NCBI RefSeq assembly: GCF_048128805.1 | Contig: NC_136010.1 | Location: forward strand, 29,637,980 to 29,701,979 | Direction: 5' to 3' | Length of the DNA stretch: 64,000 bases | From: Centroberyx gerrardi | Lineage: Eukaryota; Chordata; Actinopteri; Beryciformes; Berycidae | Part shown: piece after piece, positions 33,690 to 45,290 of the stretch | How positions within the stretch are numbered: position 1 is the stretch's first letter | Layout of the letters: each line of letters begins with the position of its first letter | Notes under the pieces: model-generated | The model's database searches: none | What the model was told of the DNA's origin: nothing | What the model saw: the letters and a program-made list of their open reading frames with translations, nothing else | Position numbers and translations under genes: made by a program

Positions 33690-34700
33690 CATATTAGGCT
33701 GTTGAGCCATCAGGCCCCAAGCTATCAAGTTCTGATACTGAAGAATGTAATAGCAAGTTAAAAGGTGTCAATATCCAACTTCGTATTGGCTTTACTGTGT
33801 TTAGCTGTTCACTCAAAATGTGCAGTTGGGCAAAATCTGGTCGGATCTGTATGGAAATTTGTGTGCATGTTCCACATAAGGGTTGGAACATGATTACCAA
33901 GTTTGTGCGATAGGGTTAGGGTTAGCGATTGGTGAAATTCTGTTTGAGTTATAAGCCAAAAAGTCATAGGCCATGCCCACTTTCATTAATGATGACCAAA
34001 CTTCAGATTTTGACTAGGACATGGTCCTAGAGCATGTGTACCGCAAATTTGTAGAGTACGGTTAGGTGGACATGTGTACCAAGTTTCATGTAAATCGGGC
34101 AAACGGTGTGGGAGATACAGCACTTTAAACGTTTTATTTTTGACCTAATTATAGCGCCACCATCAGGCCGATGGGGGTCATATTTCTTGTGGGTCTAATT
34201 GATGCCATACTAGACCATGGTGCAAAGTTTCATGGCTCTAGCATTTACCATCTCACAGGAAATGGAGCCCAAATAGAAAAACAATAATAATAAAAAAAAG
34301 TATGAGTACAAAAATTAATTAATTAATTAATAATAATCACAGAAAGTGCAAACTTCATACAAATCTCCATAATTGCCTGAACAAGACTCAATACAATTTC
34401 AATACAATATAATACACCATTGGTGAGATATGGGTCCAAATAGCATGGAAATGAATTTAATCAGTTAATTAATAATAGTTATAATACCAACACATCAAAA
34501 TCAATAGAGTTCTTCCTCTAGGGGTCATCAATGTCCATACCAAATTTTAAAAGATTCTTATAAAAACTGTTCAAGTTATCACGTTCACGTGAAGGATCTG
34601 CAGCGGACGCGACAATGGACGCGGCGGGTGGGGTGAATCCATAATATCCCCGAAACTAATTTCGGAAACTAATTTCGTGGATATAATAATTAGAACACAT
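33690..34700. repeat. uncharacterised dispersed repeat
   Basis: Contains 'atagcgccaccatcaggccga', 'gtaccaagtttcatgtaaatc' and 'gcaaagtttcatggctcta', diverged phrases of a repeat that also echoes 27908-27930 (tagcgccaccctaaggcc). No frame and no terminal repeats were located. Confidence 0.5.
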
Positions 34701-34963
34701 TGTAATTCATACAGCTCTTATACACACATGCACACACACTTGTGAAACATAGAACGACACACACACATACATACACAGTCATATCAAGCAGATTCAAAGG
34801 AATAAAGGTGTGTTTTAAGGTGTTTTTTAAAAGAGGAGATAGAGGGGGCAGATTAGATAGAATTGGGGAGGCTGTTCCACAGTCTGGGGGCTACAACCTC
34901 AAATGCCCAATCACCCTTGTGCTTTAGTTTGGAACGTGGGACAGCCAGGAGATTTCTGTTAGA

Positions 34964-35635
34964 TTACCTTAGGGTCTTAGGGGTCAAGTAGGGGTGTAGA
35001 AGTTTTGAGATATAAGTAGGGGCCAGCCCATTCACAGCTTTAAAAACAATCAACAAAATCTTAAAATCAATTCTTAAGTGAACCGGGAGCCAATGAAGGG
35101 AAGCAAGTATAGGGGTGATGTGATCTCTTTTCTTAGCACCAATCAGAAGTGTAGCAGCGGCGTTCTGTACAATTTCTAGGCGGTACATGGAAGAGTGTTT
35201 GGTACCAGTATAAAGGGAGTTGCAATAGTCCAGGCAGGAGGATATGAAGGCATAGATGACTTTCTCTATGACCTTCTCTTGGAAGGATAGGAAGGGTTTG
35301 ATTTTAGAGATGGTCCTAAACTGGGAAAAACTGGCTTTTACTACGGTGTTGATTTGTTTATCCAATTTGAGCGGCGAGTCGAAGGTCACCCCAAGGTTTT
35401 TGGAGGCAGATTTTACATATGAAGCCCAAGGACCAATGCATTGTTTTATTACATTTGATAAGTGGTCAGGGCCTATTATGAGGATCTCTGTTTTGTCTGG
35501 GTTTAATTGGAGGAAGTTTTGTGCCATCCAGTTACTGTTTATAAATCCCATTACTAAAATAGGTGAGTTTGGCGCACATTGTGGAATGTTAAGTTTCACT
35601 TTTGTTTTCAAGGAGAGACTCGGGATTGAATACAA
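34964..35635 (-). pseudogene. L2-clade LINE, C-terminal reverse transcriptase region
   Basis: Nearly intact frame for the thumb and C-terminal part of an L2 (Maui-like) reverse transcriptase. It reads WMAQNFLQLNPDKTEILIIG, KNLGVTFDSPLKLDKQI, FISSCLDYCNSLYTG, IVQNAAATLLIG and LHWLPVHLRIDFKILL. The catalytic YADD segment is missing, because the preceding residues have diverged or been deleted. Compare the YADD-bearing copy near 63.85 kb. Confidence 0.9.
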
Positions 35636-35708
35636 AGCTGCTGGTCATCACCAAATGACAGACATGACGTGATGTACATCAGGCGCATTAGAGATCCATT
35701 TAGATTAA

Positions 35709-35870
35709 TTTCCAGTGTTGGGCAGTAGCATCGCTACAAGTAGCGGCGCTACTAGTTTAACTACATTTCTCAGTAGCGTGGTGGTAGTGAAGCTGTTTTA
35801 CTGATCAAGTAGTGCGGTAGCGTCCACAAAAGCTACATTTTCCCTAGCATTTCCAAAGCTCAAGAGCAGC
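35709..35870 (+). repeat. hAT-like MITE fragment
   Basis: Begins 'ccagtgttgggcagtagc' with repeated 'agtagcg' words, typical of one end of a fish hAT MITE. The other end is missing. Confidence 0.5.
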
Positions 35871-36032
35871 GGAGCTTTCTGCTGTGGTCTGGAATAAAAC
35901 TGCTAAGGACAGGTACGTGACGCCAGCACCATACATGGAGGAATTGTGTATGTGTAGCCGAAGCACTTCCGTATGACAGTGACATCACATACCAATCCTT
36001 GGGCTGATGCCTACGACGTCTCTGGTGCAGGT

Positions 36033-36072
<40 letters not shown>
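36033..36072. repeat. (CA)n microsatellite
   Basis: About 19 CA units. Confidence 0.95.
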
Positions 36073-36073
<1 letters not shown>

Positions 36074-36707
36074 CAAACAAACATAGATGAACATGCACAC
36101 ACTCTCAACACTTTGCTTTATGTTATTATGTGGAGCACATGATTTTTGGTTTGTTTTTGTTGCCAAATTGGTATTGTTATAAGAGCAGTTGCTCGCAAAG
36201 GCACAGCTTGTTTTATAATAAACAATTGAACTGAACATTTTTTTGCCTGCCTGTTTGTGTGACTTTTCAGTGGAGGTGGCATACAGCAGGGACGTCACAA
36301 TCACTCTTGCACTATCTGGGGTACTAAAGGCAATACTAAAGGCAATGCTACAGTGACAGCAGACAAAATCAACCCCACCAAAGGGGTGGGTTAACGTCCA
36401 AATGTGAGAAGGACAGAGAGAAGAGGCAATGCACTGTGCAGATGGATCTCATTTATGTTTTGCATTTGCTCAAATAGTTTTGCTCGTATCGCTACATTGT
36501 ATTAACTATTTGGAAAATTCCTATTCCTAAAATTCCTAAATATTCCTAAATAATACATTTATATAGGAAGGGGCATTTTGTTCAATTAAGGGAAAAGGGG
36601 CAGGTTGAACCTCAAGGTGCCCATGAACCGAGAACTCCCCCTCTGCACGTGCCTCCACATCCACACACACACACACACACACTCTTATTTCTTCTTAGGC
36701 TGACAAC

Positions 36708-36851
36708 ATGGCTACAACAACAGAGACGCCACTCCAACAGACCTGCCAAACAGAAGGAGATGAACCAAAGCCCTGCTTGAACTCCCTCTCATCTGCAGTC
36801 CACTTCTCCTCCTGTCATCTTCCTATCCACTTTACAGAAATGAACAACTGA
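36708..36851 (+). CDS. possible small 47-residue reading frame after a splice acceptor
   Basis: A pyrimidine-rich tract ending cttcttag (36692-36699) precedes GCTGACAACATGGCT. The ATG opens a 47-codon frame starting MATTTETPLQQTCQTEGDEP and ending at TGA 36849-36851. AATAAA follows within ~20 bases (36864-36869). It looks like a terminal exon of a small gene, but I do not recognise the protein and chance is possible. Confidence 0.2.
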   Translation: MATTTETPLQQTCQTEGDEPKPCLNSLSSAVHFSSCHLPIHFTEMNN

Positions 36852-37782
36852 ATCATATTAGTTGAATAAATGTATTTGCACACTACTGTTACAATGTCTT
36901 TGCACATTTCAAACACCTGTATTCATGCAGTTATGGGTAACCTGTAGCCTAAAATAGTGAAAGTGTAATGGAATTAGTAAATATATGTTGGCCATTAACA
37001 TTTTCTTTACATCTATTACTAACAATATAATCAATATTTACTCTAAATGTGGCTGTTTCACTGAGAGGCCATTTTGCTTGTGATATGACACTACGATGTC
37101 GGCTGATATTTGGATATGAAGGACAAGTATAAAACAGTTTTCTCCAAAAACATGTTGTTTTTTTGTTTTGACTTTGCATGATTTTGACTTTTCTTCGGTT
37201 ATGTCAAAATAGCACATATAGGCCAATGGAAATAAAGCATATATATTGATAGACAAATACATAGATAATGACTACAAATCACAGAATGGACCACAAGCTC
37301 TTCTGCAATAGAGCTGGCCAGTCACACGGTAATCCCGACATCATCAAGGTTCCAGAAATGTTTTGACTGTTCATTTGTAGCACAAAATTCAAATTAGCTG
37401 GATCCACATGCTTCCACTCATTCAATCGATCAGATAATTTACAGTGCACGAGTAATGGATAACTAAATTGGATTTGCATTTTGAAATTTGAGAAAAGCAA
37501 GAAAAAAATCCTGGGTACAAGGCTGTGTATATAGGAGCCTTAGCTTGGTAAAGGACTGCAATTTAATGTACTGTAGGCATTATGGAAACATGTGTCTGAT
37601 GATAAAGAAGATGATTTTTCAACACAGAGGTTGAAACATTCACGATCACTGACAATAGCTTTTTGGCACTGCCCCTGTAGCGACACATCAACGGCAGCTC
37701 TCTTGTCTGTTTTTGTTCAATTGTCAACCGTGTGGCTACAAAATGCGTATATTTTTACTATTAAATGATCTGAGCCGTTTTA

Positions 37783-38189
37783 GTGTTTTTTGCAGTTGTA
37801 AGTTTGGCGTACACAGAGGACTGCGGACTGATAACATATAGCGTCAAGGAACTACTAGATCTCGGATACACGGGAAACTTGAGCCCGCCCCGACTTGACC
37901 TGCCGCTGGAGATGAGGCCACGGAAACGGGGTAAGAGAGGAGGAGTGAGACAGCGCCTCCGGTGCAGACCCTACAAACCTGTCCTGCCTTCAATTATCAT
38001 GGGAAATGTCAGATCACTAGCCAACAAGCTGGATGAGCTGTCTGCCGAAGTAGCGGTTAATGGTTTATCTATTGTCCGAGCAGACAGGGATGAAACAAAG
38101 AGTGGAAAGAAGAGAGGAGGGGGCCTCAGCCTGCTGGTAAACAATCAGTGGTGTCATGCTTGGCACATCACAGTCAAAGAACAGTTATG
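37783..38189 (+). pseudogene. jockey/Rex1-like LINE, 5' part (split LINE, piece 1)
   Basis: Reads MGNVRSLANKLDELSAEV, then RADRDETKSGKKRGGGLSLL and HITVKEQL, the start and middle of the AP-endonuclease domain. About 40 residues usually present between these blocks are missing. The frame stops exactly where the 9.6-kb inverted-repeat element begins. Its continuation (CTPHTEV...VALRPYYLPREF) lies at 47792 onward. Confidence 0.85.
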
Positions 38190-38279
38190 AATGTGGGGGT
38201 AAATCGATGTCAAAATCATTGTAAATGCACAGACTATGAGTCACAAATATATATTACAATTTGTAAACACAAAACACGA

Positions 38280-38495
38280 TCTACAAACAAACTCTTCATG
38301 ATCCACAAATATAAAACACGATCCACAAATAGATTCGAAATCCACAAACAAACTCTTCATGATCCGCAAATATAAAACACGATCCACAAATAGATTCGAA
38401 ATCCACAAACAAACAACTCATGATCCGCAAATATAAAACACGATCCACAAATAGATTCAAAATCCACAAACAAACACATCATGATCCACAAACAG
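38280..38495 (+). repeat. 61-bp tandem array in left arm
   Basis: Units start at 38280, 38341, 38402 and 38463 (exactly 61 bases apart). Each has ATCCACAAA words. The mirror array lies at ~47486-47701. Confidence 0.92.
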
Positions 38496-39331
38496 AATTC
38501 AGTGACTTGTACTTGAAAACCAGAATTTGAATGAATGCAAAATGATTTGTCTGCGTGTTTGGGTCGTATTCTATTTGTAGATTGTTTCGCATTTGTTTTC
38601 AGAATTTTGACACTACTGTTCCACTGTTTTTGGGTGTAACCAATCTACAAATGCACTCTTCACAATTTGCAAACAAACACAGTCTAAGTTGTATTTTCAA
38701 CCAACTGTTTCAAGACACGCGTACAAATTCTGTGCAATGCTCAGCGTTGAAGTGTCAAATCTGTGTTTGTGGATCACAGTGTATTTGTGGATCGCTTTGC
38801 ATTTGTGGATCGCTTTGCATTTGTCTACAAATAGTTTTGACACCGTTTTACCGCAGGGAGTGTGAATACGATCCACAAATGTAGTCAGCCAATCAGGGGT
38901 ATTGCTTGCTATGCGATGTCACGATGCCTCAATAAGCCTTTCAAAATAAGAGCGTGAGCTGAAACGTGACGTAACACCGTGGTAAAGTGAAACGGTGTGT
39001 TAATATTCTGTATTCATTACAGATTAATTGTTTTTATTTCATGGCGTGGGATCGTTCTGTTCATATGGAAATGTCCTAGCTAGTTGGGTCTAGGCTCAGG
39101 TCTTCTTAGGGACTGTTTGTTATTTATGAGAGGGGGGTCGGTGCAAAACAAGGGAAGGCACGTCAAATATTTTTTTAAGCACTGGGGAGGGACTTATGTT
39201 TTTTATTTTGGCTTTAAGGGAGGGACATACAACTTTAAATGGTTGTACTTAGGTGGTACAGCTTTGACTACAACTGACACTGGCGTAGTTAAGTGGTGTA
39301 TATACTAAGGGTTATATACTAAAATATTTCA

Positions 39332-39460
39332 GGTAACATGCAGTGTGTTCTGGTAGCCTACTGGTTAAAACACATACCTTATGACTGCAATGTCTGGGGT
39401 TCGAATCCAGCAGTGGACTCTTGTTGCATGTGGCCCCCTTCATGTCTTTCTGTACTTTTA
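39332..39460 (+). repeat. tRNA-derived SINE-like segment in left arm
   Basis: A-box-like TGGTAGCCTACTGG (39351-39364) and a perfect-looking B box GGTTCGAATCC (39398-39408) with normal ~34-base spacing. A mirror copy in the right arm (46583-46700) has a weaker B box (GGTTTGAATCC). Confidence 0.75.
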
Positions 39461-39821
39461 TTTTTCCTGTTGAATCAACGTCTTCAAATAGTCGGTAAAA
39501 AAACTTGAACTTGTAAACCCGTTTTGAACGTCTTTTCACCGTTGACCATAGTCATTTTTTAGTTTAATACATCCATGGTCTAGTGGCGTTCTCGTAGTGA
39601 CCGTGACGACGGCGCGTTCATGTGCAGCTTTCTAGGTTCTAGGTTCTGATTGACTGTTGCTGCTGCAGACTCGGCTCTTCAGGGAAACCATCATCCAGGT
39701 ATGACTATCATTTATTCAATCACATAACATTTGCTTTATTTGTATAAATCTTACATCCGATGTGAAGTGATTCAGTCTGGATAAAGTTGAGCTAAGCTAA
39801 CGTTGGTAATAACGGTTAGCA

Positions 39822-41482
39822 AATCTTCACTAGATGCCCTCATACTTGATTTAAATCTTTTTTCTAAACTATCTGGATTAAAGCCAAACTTTGATAAATG
39901 CACTATTATGAGAATAGGACCAGTGAGGGGTACAGATTTTGACCTACGGTGCCCAGCTCCAGTCAAGTGGAGTAACGGCTCAGTAGATGTTTTGGGAATT
40001 CATATTCCAGATAATCTAAAAGATCTGGTTAAGATAAATTACGAACGAAAAATTGAGAAAATTAAAAATGTTTTACAACCTTGGAGAGGGAAAATTCTGT
40101 CGTTACAAGGAAAGATTACATTGATTAATACTCTCGTAATTCCTCAGTTCATTTATCTCTTAATGGCACTTCCCTCCCCAGAGGCATCCTTCTTTAAATG
40201 TTTTGAACAAAACATTTTTAAGTTCCTTTGGAATAATAAACCTGACAAGATTAAAAGGCAATATATATATAATTCACATGAAAATGGTGGATTAAATCTA
40301 AAAAATATTGCAGCTATGAATTTATCCCTAAAAGCATCTTGGATTAATAAAATTTACCATAACAGTCTCTGGAGAACAAGTCAAAACTTGTCTTCTGTGT
40401 ACTTATTCTTTGATAGCAAATTGTTTCCCTTTTTTCAATTAAAATCTCACCACTTTGAATGGCTATTTAAAGGAATATTAGCGAATCTCTCACCCTTTTT
40501 TAAGGATGCATTGAAGGCTTGGTTGAGTTTCCAGTATTACCCCCCAGATACCCCAGAAGATATCCAAAATCAGGTAATATGGATGAACTCAGAACTGTTA
40601 ATAGATGGGAAACCCTTTTTATGGGAAACACTTCAGAGAAATGGAATCATTTTTATAAATGATATACTAGATAACACGGGTGATTTCCTTTCATACCATC
40701 AATTTTGCTGTATGTATGGTCAGATATGTGATATTTTTAATTTCAATCAGTTGATTTCAGTTATCCCAATTAACTGGAAACGGAAACTAAAAAAGAGTGG
40801 ATACAGACAGCAGGTTTGTGCACCTATTACAAGGTGTCAGAAATGGCTATCCAAAACAAAGATAAATAAAATAATTTATAATTTCATTTTACAGAGCAGA
40901 GGCCTTACTGCCTTCCCACATACAGTCTGTTCCTTTTGGGAAGATGAATTTAATATTTTGATACCTTGGAAACAATTTTTCAGAACTATTTACAAAACAA
41001 CAATTGATTCCTACTCCAGAATCTTTCAATTGAAGATATTCTACAAAATTACTGCTACTAAAAAACAACTTCACATGTTTAATATTGAACAATCGTCATT
41101 ATGTAGATTCTGTAATGAGGAAGAGGAAGACCAGTTGCATTTGTTTTTCTATTGTCCATATGTTGCAAGTTTGTGGACCGATATCCAAAATTGGCTAAGG
41201 CCACTCAATATTTATTTTAAATTTACACCTTTAAACATTATGTTGGGGGTTCTGGATGAAAACTGTCCCCAGACAATAAATACAATTATTCTGTTAGGTA
41301 AAATATTTATATTTAAAGCTCAATCAAGAACTAATTTGAATCTAAGTTTCTTAAAAAATACAGTGCGAAGCCAATTCCTTTTGGAAAAAATAATTGCTAC
41401 AAACCATTACAAAGTAGCACAACACAATATGAAATGGGAAAAAATTTGCTCTAGTGAAGAGTGGGACTATATAAAACTCTAA
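39822..41482 (+). pseudogene. L1-type ORF2 protein, C-terminal part
   Basis: An uninterrupted frame of ~553 codons enters from the truncation point. It begins SSLDALILDLNLFSKLSGLK, just after the catalytic palm of the reverse transcriptase. It continues with PWRGKILSLQGKITLINTLV, FLWNNKPDKIKRQYI and ENGGLNLKNI, the conserved post-RT region. Near the end it has a cysteine/histidine motif (LCRFCNEEEEDQLHLFFYC) as in other L1-group proteins. The endonuclease and RT active site are absent by 5' truncation, so it is inactive alone. The lack of stops and the clean TSD mean a young insertion. Confidence 0.9.
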
Positions 41483-41757
41483 ATACACTCTACCTGTCAT
41501 ATGTATATTTCAGTTTCAAAATGCACTGGTACTGTCAATCTAATTATTTGAATTACTGAAGGGATCCTATTATTTTTATTTTTTATTTATTGTTTATTTT
41601 TATTTACTGTTATTTTTTTATTTTATTTATGTATTTATCTATTTTTTTTTCTTTTCTTTTTTGTGAGGATATATTGTCATGTCATATTATCGTGAGTGTT
41701 ATGTGTATTTTTGCCTGTAATAAAAAAAATAAAAATAAAAATAAAAAAAAATAAATA
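39822..41757 (+). mobile_element. 5'-truncated L1-type LINE with 14-bp TSD
   Basis: 1936 bp flanked by AATAACGGTTAGCA (39808-39821 and 41758-41771). It ends in an A-rich tail of AATAA/AAAT units. It carries the C-terminal part of an L1-clade ORF2 and a T-rich 3' UTR. Confidence 0.93.
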
Positions 41758-41945
41758 AATAACGGTTAGCATAACGAGACGGAGTCAGCTAACACATCCA
41801 TTGGTTAACATCAAACAAGTTAACTTAGTTAAAGATAGAAATGTTCGCTAACGTTAGATCATAGACTAAACTTTGCATTTGTGATTTATGCTCCACTCGT
41901 GTTGCTCCACTTGTTGTGTTGAACGTTGTCTTGTGTTTCTCACAG

Positions 41946-42540
41946 GGAGTCAAGTTCATGCCACACATCGCTAGCCAGGTCCATGTCAAGGGTTTAGTCG
42001 CGCTTAACCAGGTGAGATTTATTTTGAACATAATTTAGAGCATTTTCGATGTGAGATGGTTCACATCGGTCACAGATAGTAATGACTTGGTAACACCTTT
42101 TTCACCTCTACTGGAGCCAGTGCTTCACAAATTAAGTACTTTTCACCCTGTGCTGTAATCATCATCATGATGTATGCTAACTGTTTTCTGTAAGACACTG
42201 AGCTGCAGATACTTAACGTTACTGCAGTTTCTTCTGTTACAGAAACTCCTGCTCTTCAAGAACCACCTGACACTTCTCTGGAAAATGCTCCCAAAGAAAT
42301 TAACTAATTTATGATGTGTTCTGGCCTTTTCACTAGTTTCTTTCTTTACTAGATGTCTTAACCCTTTGCTTTTACTGAATCTTAGCTTGTACTGACATAT
42401 TACAGCTGCCCTCTGTGGACCGAGGCTGTCTAAATATCCACCTGTTATAAACTAGTGTTCCAGTTAAAAGATGATTGTGTTTTTGTTTTTTGTCTTGTAA
42501 TGCTTGATACTCCTGAGAATGGAAGAATAAAATGGAACAC
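41946..42540 (+). ncRNA. candidate spliced transcript inside the long-TIR element
   Basis: Splice signals form a chain: a donor (ccag|gtatga) at 39698/39699, an exon 41946-42011 (acceptor tttctcacag, donor GTGAGA), and an exon from 42243 (acceptor cttctgttacag) with AATAAA at 42526-42531. A frame starting at ATG 41958 would encode only 41 residues (MPHIASQVHV... ending LPKKLTNL). It joins in phase but matches nothing I know. It could be a non-coding RNA, a microprotein or an element-encoded transcript. Without RNA evidence it stays a candidate. Confidence 0.35.
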
Positions 42541-42599
42541 GTAGAATGGAACGTATTTTGAAATAAATGTTTACATATAACAGTTTGTCTTGGATCATC

Positions 42600-44370
42600 T
42601 CTTAAATAAGTCTTATTTGTCATCACTCTGTAGTCCATTGCCCTCAAATTACTTTTCTCCATCTTACCTTGGTTATTACATTTTACCAGCATTATGTTTT
42701 TCTAGTCACAAATATCAATATTATGTTACTAACAGTGTTTTTATTTATACAAGTCTTACAGAATATACACTGATACATTTTTTGAATGTCTCTTCCTTGT
42801 GAGTAATTTCTGACAATATTGACTAAAGCCACACATCTAGACCACATAGTCCAAGTTAACCAACATGCTGTTGCCTCAGTGTAGAGATAGTATTACTTGT
42901 AGCCATTATTATTCTGCTGCATGTATTGATTTAATCCATGGGACTGAACTACACTGGATCAAAGGTGGGTCACCTCACAACATTTAGTCATGACATAAAT
43001 ATTAGTACTCTGATCAAACACAGTCCTATATAAACAGTGTATGAAGATAGGTTTGCATTATGCAACTTAGATGCAAGGTTTGCTAGTGAAAAAAAATAAA
43101 TCTGTTAAATTATTATCATTGGGAATATTCTAGGTTTGTTTGGTGTCACACCAATGTTTACTTGAGTTTGCAAGTGTTATACTATCTAGACTCTGTCATA
43201 GCAAAATTTCTATAAGCTTGATCTCCCTATGCAGTGCCCAGAAACACACCTGGTTGGAAGAAGACTCAATTCCATTTACGTAATAGACATTATCAGTAAC
43301 TCAAGCAGGTTAACTCAAATTGGATATCTAAATATAAATTTACAGACAGTAAAAGAAATTAGAACAACCATCAAAGCCCAAATATATTCATAACTTTAAT
43401 AGGATAAAGAAAAATACATAGGCACAGTTTGTAAACTGAGAATTTCGAGATGTAAATAAATATACAATAGTAAGTAAAACTGCATATGCTACATGTAGCT
43501 GGTTAACTACAGCAATGTTATAACATTAGCTAGCTAGCTTGCAAGTGACCCATTTAATCAAGAGAGAAACAAAAACAAAATAGAAACCATCCGTTATTGT
43601 TCTTAAGTCTTGCCTGTTAAACCTAAGTGTCGGCGGACGTGTAGGTTGAGTTTAATGTGATCTAGTTTGATCACATACAGCTAAAAGCCTCCGCTAACAA
43701 TCAGCTAGCTGTATAGCTTGTCAACAGTGGAAGTAGAAGCAGTGAATGCGCACGGAGCGTTCCCGTGGCCTAGAGGCGCGTTCACGGAGCTCCAGAAAAT
43801 GCAGCTTTATACGGCTCTTGGTGGCTTCCAAAGAAAAATGGACCCAATGATTTAAAAATTGATAAGTCAAAGACTCCATTTTGACTTTGTGCGATACCCA
43901 GAAAAATTTCCCAGAGTTTTACAGGCTTCCCTTGTATCTCTATGGGAAAAAGTCTTTTTGGGCCCCATGGCGTCACGTGACTTGCAATACCGAGCTTGGC
44001 CACTACGCCAAAATCGGCGCACAGCCCAGAGCTGTTCCTGGGGGCTTGGTAAATAGCCAGGCAGGAACATTATTTATTAGGGGATTAAGCCCTCGCTACC
44101 ATCGTAATATCACTGCTGCATGGAACGCTGCATAATTCCAACCAGGAAGGAGGGATTGTTAGAGTAAATATCCGACCGCGAGGTCTGACAGCCAGCTTCC
44201 TCCGTTGCACGTTGCAAGGTCCGATGACGTCATTCTGCATAATAATTAGCCATGTGCTTCTGTTTGTTTGAGAAATGAGGGGAGAAAAGAGGGCTTTCAG
44301 TCCAATGGGACATTTTTCGGACTATTGGGGTTTCGAAATAATGGGCCGTTGGAACAATGGCATGGCACCC
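42600..44370. other. interior of the long-TIR element, no gene recognised
   Basis: Mostly AT-rich. A more GC-rich stretch at 43630-44060 ('cgtcacgtgac', 'ggcgcacagcccagagc') looks like a repeat or a dead promoter. No transposase domain was found on either strand. Confidence 0.35.
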
Positions 44371-44374
44371 TGAT

Positions 44375-44666
44375 CACGTCCTGCATTGACGTTCTCAGTC
44401 ACCTGAGGAAGAGTTACTCTTCTGTTTTTCCTTACATATTGCACTAATGCACGAGCATCACGGTCATTGAATGTGCACTTTCGGCCACAATTTCATACCC
44501 TATGTACTGATGTCTTTCCCAGAGATCTAAATGCAGATGCCACTTCAGTCACTGTTCCTATTGAAACACTAGCCAGTTGAGCAGTCTTTGTGACTGAAGC
44601 TCCTGCCATCCGTGCCCCAATAATGAACCCTCTTTCAAAGTCACTTAGATCTTTTCCTCTTGCCAT
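44375..44666 (-). pseudogene. Tc1-like transposase remnant (N-terminal DNA-binding part)
   Basis: From ATG at 44666 the minus strand reads MARGKDLSDFERGFIIGARM, AGASVTKTAQLASVSIGTV and SLGKTSVHRV, then a stop. In the same frame it continues NCGRKCTFNDRDARALVQYV and VTLPQVTENVNAG. This is the paired-like helix-turn-helix of Tc1/mariner transposases followed by the usual RK/linker region. The DDE catalytic half is missing and there is an internal stop, so it is dead. It is nested in the 9.6-kb element. Confidence 0.85.
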
Positions 44667-45194
44667 CTTGATCCAAAATCGAGGTCAACTGGGCCTGCTC
44701 AGCAATTTTTATACATGCCACAGAGCATGATAGGATGCTAATTGCTTAATTGTATCTTCCTTCATCCACCATCCGCGTGTGAAGCAAAATACATGTATTT
44801 TCATCTTGTTCCAAACCAAGTGCCACTGCTGTTAAGAAATTCTATGGAACTAACATGTTTTCTAAGTAAAGACTTTTTCCTGCATACCCTTAAAAATAGT
44901 TCACCGGTATGGAGGTGGCATCAGTAGCAGATTTTAAGACTTTGTGTCCCTATAATGCAGACTTGAAGTTTTGCAATTCTCCAAGTATGGCCCTTCGACT
45001 CTTTTTTCCATTTCGGTGTGACAGCAAGTACCTAGAAGTCTGTATAATCATAGACCCAGTGCAAACTTGTTTTTCTCCCCCTAATCAATGTGTTCTGGTC
45101 GACTATTTCTATAGGGAAGATTTTTTTTTACAGTTCTCCTATATTGGCTTAAATGGGTGAACTGGTTTTTTGCTTCCCTCTGGAAAATTAGTGT

Positions 45195-45290
45195 CAGGAT
45201 TTTTTTTCTGTGAAGCGCATTGTGTTGCCTCTGTGTATGAAATGTGCTATATAAATAAAGTTTGATTTGATTTGATTTGTTGATAGATTT
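45195..45290 (+). repeat. L2-like LINE 3' tail
   Basis: 'tgtgaagcgcattgtg', 'atgtgctatataaataaag' and a (TTTGAT)n tail mark the 3' end of an L2-like LINE. No coding part is attached. Confidence 0.65.

Larger units (their letters stand above)
38190..39562 (+). repeat. left arm of long terminal inverted repeat
   Basis: Holds ~3.5 tandem 61-bp units (38280-38495, unit start tccacaaacaaac) and at least ten ATCCACAAA/TTTGTGGAT motifs in both orientations. It also holds the common 'gggactgtttgttatttatgag' type repeat (39109 on) and a tRNA-like SINE segment. Open frames in the arm (e.g. 38555-38884) recur identically in the other arm but resemble no protein. Confidence 0.9.

Noticed and set aside
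35256..35672. 138-codon plus-strand frame
   Set aside because: Antisense of the L2 reverse transcriptase, which has clear family motifs on the minus strand.
38555..38884. 109-codon frame repeated identically at 47097-47426 on the other strand
   Set aside because: The repetition is explained by the inverted arms. The composition follows the motif array and no protein family fits.
42012..42242. Possible box C/D snoRNA in the small intron (atgatgt ... actgag)
   Set aside because: The boxes are only ~35 bases apart and there are no terminal pairing stems.
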